DNA of 5,908 nt, from contig JAQGKJ010000555.1 of assembly GCA_028290165.1 (NCBI GenBank), forward strand, positions 1 through 5,908, in the 5' to 3' direction. The notes beneath the pieces are model-generated. The model saw nothing but the letters and a program-made list of their open reading frames with translations, was not told where the DNA came from and did not search any database. The translations under genes were made by a program, and so were the position numbers. Positions 4,878 to 5,908 of the stretch are shown here, one piece after another. Positions within the stretch are counted from its first letter, which is position 1; every line of letters begins with the position of its first letter. The DNA is from Bradyrhizobium sp. (GTDB taxonomy: Bacteria > Pseudomonadota > Alphaproteobacteria > Rhizobiales > Xanthobacteraceae).

Positions 4878-5908
4878 ATGTATCGGATCATTCTGTTTCT
4901 GCTGTTGATTGCGCTCGCGGCCGCGGGCGCGGCGTGGGTGGCCGATCAGACCGGCGATGTCACGCTGTCGTGGGGCGGCTTGAAGGTTGCGACCTCGCTG
5001 CCGGTATTTGCGCTCGCGCTCGGCATCGCCATTGTCGCCGCGATGCTGGCATGGTCGATCCTGCGCGGGCTCTGGCGCATGCCGGAAAAAATCCGGCGCG
5101 GCCGGCGCGAGCGCCGTCACGCGCGCGGCCGGCATGCCATCACCCACGGGCTGCTCGCGATCGGCCATGGCGATTCCACTTCGGCCCGCCGGCATGCCGA
5201 TGTCGCGCGCCGCCATGCGGCCCATGATCCGCTGGCGCTATTGCTGCACGCGCAATCGGCGCAGCTCGACGGCGACCGCGAAGGCGCGAGAGCGGCGTTT
5301 CGTGCGATGGCCGAACGCGAGGACACGCGGCTGTTGGGCCTGCGCGGATTGTTCATCGAGGCGCAACGCGCCGACGATCCGGTCTCCGCCGTCCTGATCG
5401 CGGAAGAGGCGCTGAAACTGGCGCCGTCATCGACCTGGGCATCGCATGCCGTGCTCGGATTTCGCTGCGCCAAGGGCGACTGGAGCGGGGCGCTGACCAT
5501 CCTCGACAACAATCTTGCTTCCGGCCTGATCGACAAGGCCGCGTACAGGCGCCAGCGCGGCGTGCTGCTGACGGCGCGCGCGCTGGAGCTGGAGAATGTC
5601 GACCGCGATCTGTCGCGCGAAAGCGTGATGGAAGCCGTCAAGCTGGCGCCGACTCTGGTGCCGGCCGCCGCGCTGGCGAGCAAATACGACAGCGAGGCGC
5701 ATCAGCTGCGGCGCGCGATGCGGGTCGTGGAGACGGCGTGGCTGAAGCAGCCGCATCCCGATCTCGCCGACGCCTATGCGCACGTCAAGCTCGGCGATTC
5801 CGCCCGCCAGCGGCTGGTGCGGATCGAGACGCTGGCGGCGAAGGCGCCCGGTCATATCGAGAGCGCCCTCGCCGTTGCGCGCGCCGCGATCGACGCCACT
5901 GAATTCGC
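4878..5908 (+). CDS. hemY: HemY-type inner-membrane protein, cut by the right edge
   Basis: At least 343 residues are present and the frame is open to the window end. Two membrane helices come first (about 2-22, YRIILFLLLIALAAAGAAW; about 42-64, PVFALALGIAIVAAMLAWSI), with a short periplasmic stretch between them. A basic stretch, KIRRGRRERRHARGRH (71-86), puts the rest in the cytoplasm. Then come helical TPR-like repeats, for example DPLALLLHAQSAQLDGD (117-133), DPVSAVLIAEEALKLAPSS (167-185) and AKGDWSGALTILDNNL (198-213), and the family stretch HPDLADAYAH (293-302). This is the HemY family of proteobacterial heme operons. Its biochemical role is unproven; it is not the Bacillus HemY protoporphyrinogen oxidase. 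The ATG has an AGGA ribosome site (4869-4872) overlapping the preceding gene's TAG. Family members run to roughly 400-600 residues, so the C-terminus is missing here. Confidence 0.92.
   Translation, partial: MYRIILFLLLIALAAAGAAWVADQTGDVTLSWGGLKVATSLPVFALALGIAIVAAMLAWSILRGLWRMPEKIRRGRRERRHARGRHAITHGLLAIGHGDSTSARRHADVARRHAAHDPLALLLHAQSAQLDGDREGARAAFRAMAEREDTRLLGLRGLFIEAQRADDPVSAVLIAEEALKLAPSSTWASHAVLGFRCAKGDWSGALTILDNNLASGLIDKAAYRRQRGVLLTARALELENVDRDLSRESVMEAVKLAPTLVPAAALASKYDSEAHQLRRAMRVVETAWLKQPHPDLADAYAHVKLGDSARQRLVRIETLAAKAPGHIESALAVARAAIDATEF

Overview
The window looks like chromosomal DNA of an alphaproteobacterium of the order Hyphomicrobiales, most likely Bradyrhizobium or a close relative in the Nitrobacteraceae. 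The reasons are the high GC content with strongly GC-biased third codon positions, protein sequences that read like the Bradyrhizobium/Rhodopseudomonas versions of each family, the alphaproteobacterial gene cluster tsaD / hemD / mic60-like / hemY, and composite palindromic intergenic repeats of a kind I recall from Bradyrhizobium genomes. No database search was possible, so the genus is an inference.

Layout. The left half is read on the minus strand: tsaD (2461 to 1388), gpsA (1373 to 393) and the start of an EVE-domain gene (238 to beyond the left edge). tsaD and gpsA are 14 bp apart, and the gpsA ribosome site lies partly in the tsaD end, so they are almost certainly co-transcribed. The right half is read on the plus strand: hemD (2805-3542), an inner-membrane coiled-coil protein of the alphaproteobacterial mitofilin/Mic60 type (3722-4870) and hemY (4878 to beyond the right edge). 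The last two are 7 bp apart. The two groups diverge from a 343-bp region between tsaD and hemD. No tRNA, rRNA, CRISPR array, insertion sequence or phage gene was seen, and no classical hairpin-plus-U-run terminator.

How the genes fit together. TsaD makes the t6A37 modification on ANN-decoding tRNAs. GpsA makes sn-glycerol-3-phosphate for phospholipids. The plus-strand group is a heme/membrane group: HemD closes the tetrapyrrole ring, the Mic60-like protein shapes the inner membrane, and HemY is a two-TM, helical-repeat membrane protein traditionally linked to heme synthesis. The usual first gene of this group, hemC (porphobilinogen deaminase), is not between tsaD and hemD here.

The least ordinary structure is a pair of composite palindromes of 132 and 133 bp (254-385 and 2616-2748). 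They share identical 8-bp ends and a common core palindrome but lie in opposite orientation. Their long arms carry hairpins of different sequence but preserved pairing. One fills nearly the whole gpsA/EVE gap. The other sits where hemC would be expected and runs up to the likely hemD promoter. I see no novel defence or biosynthetic system; the coding content is housekeeping.
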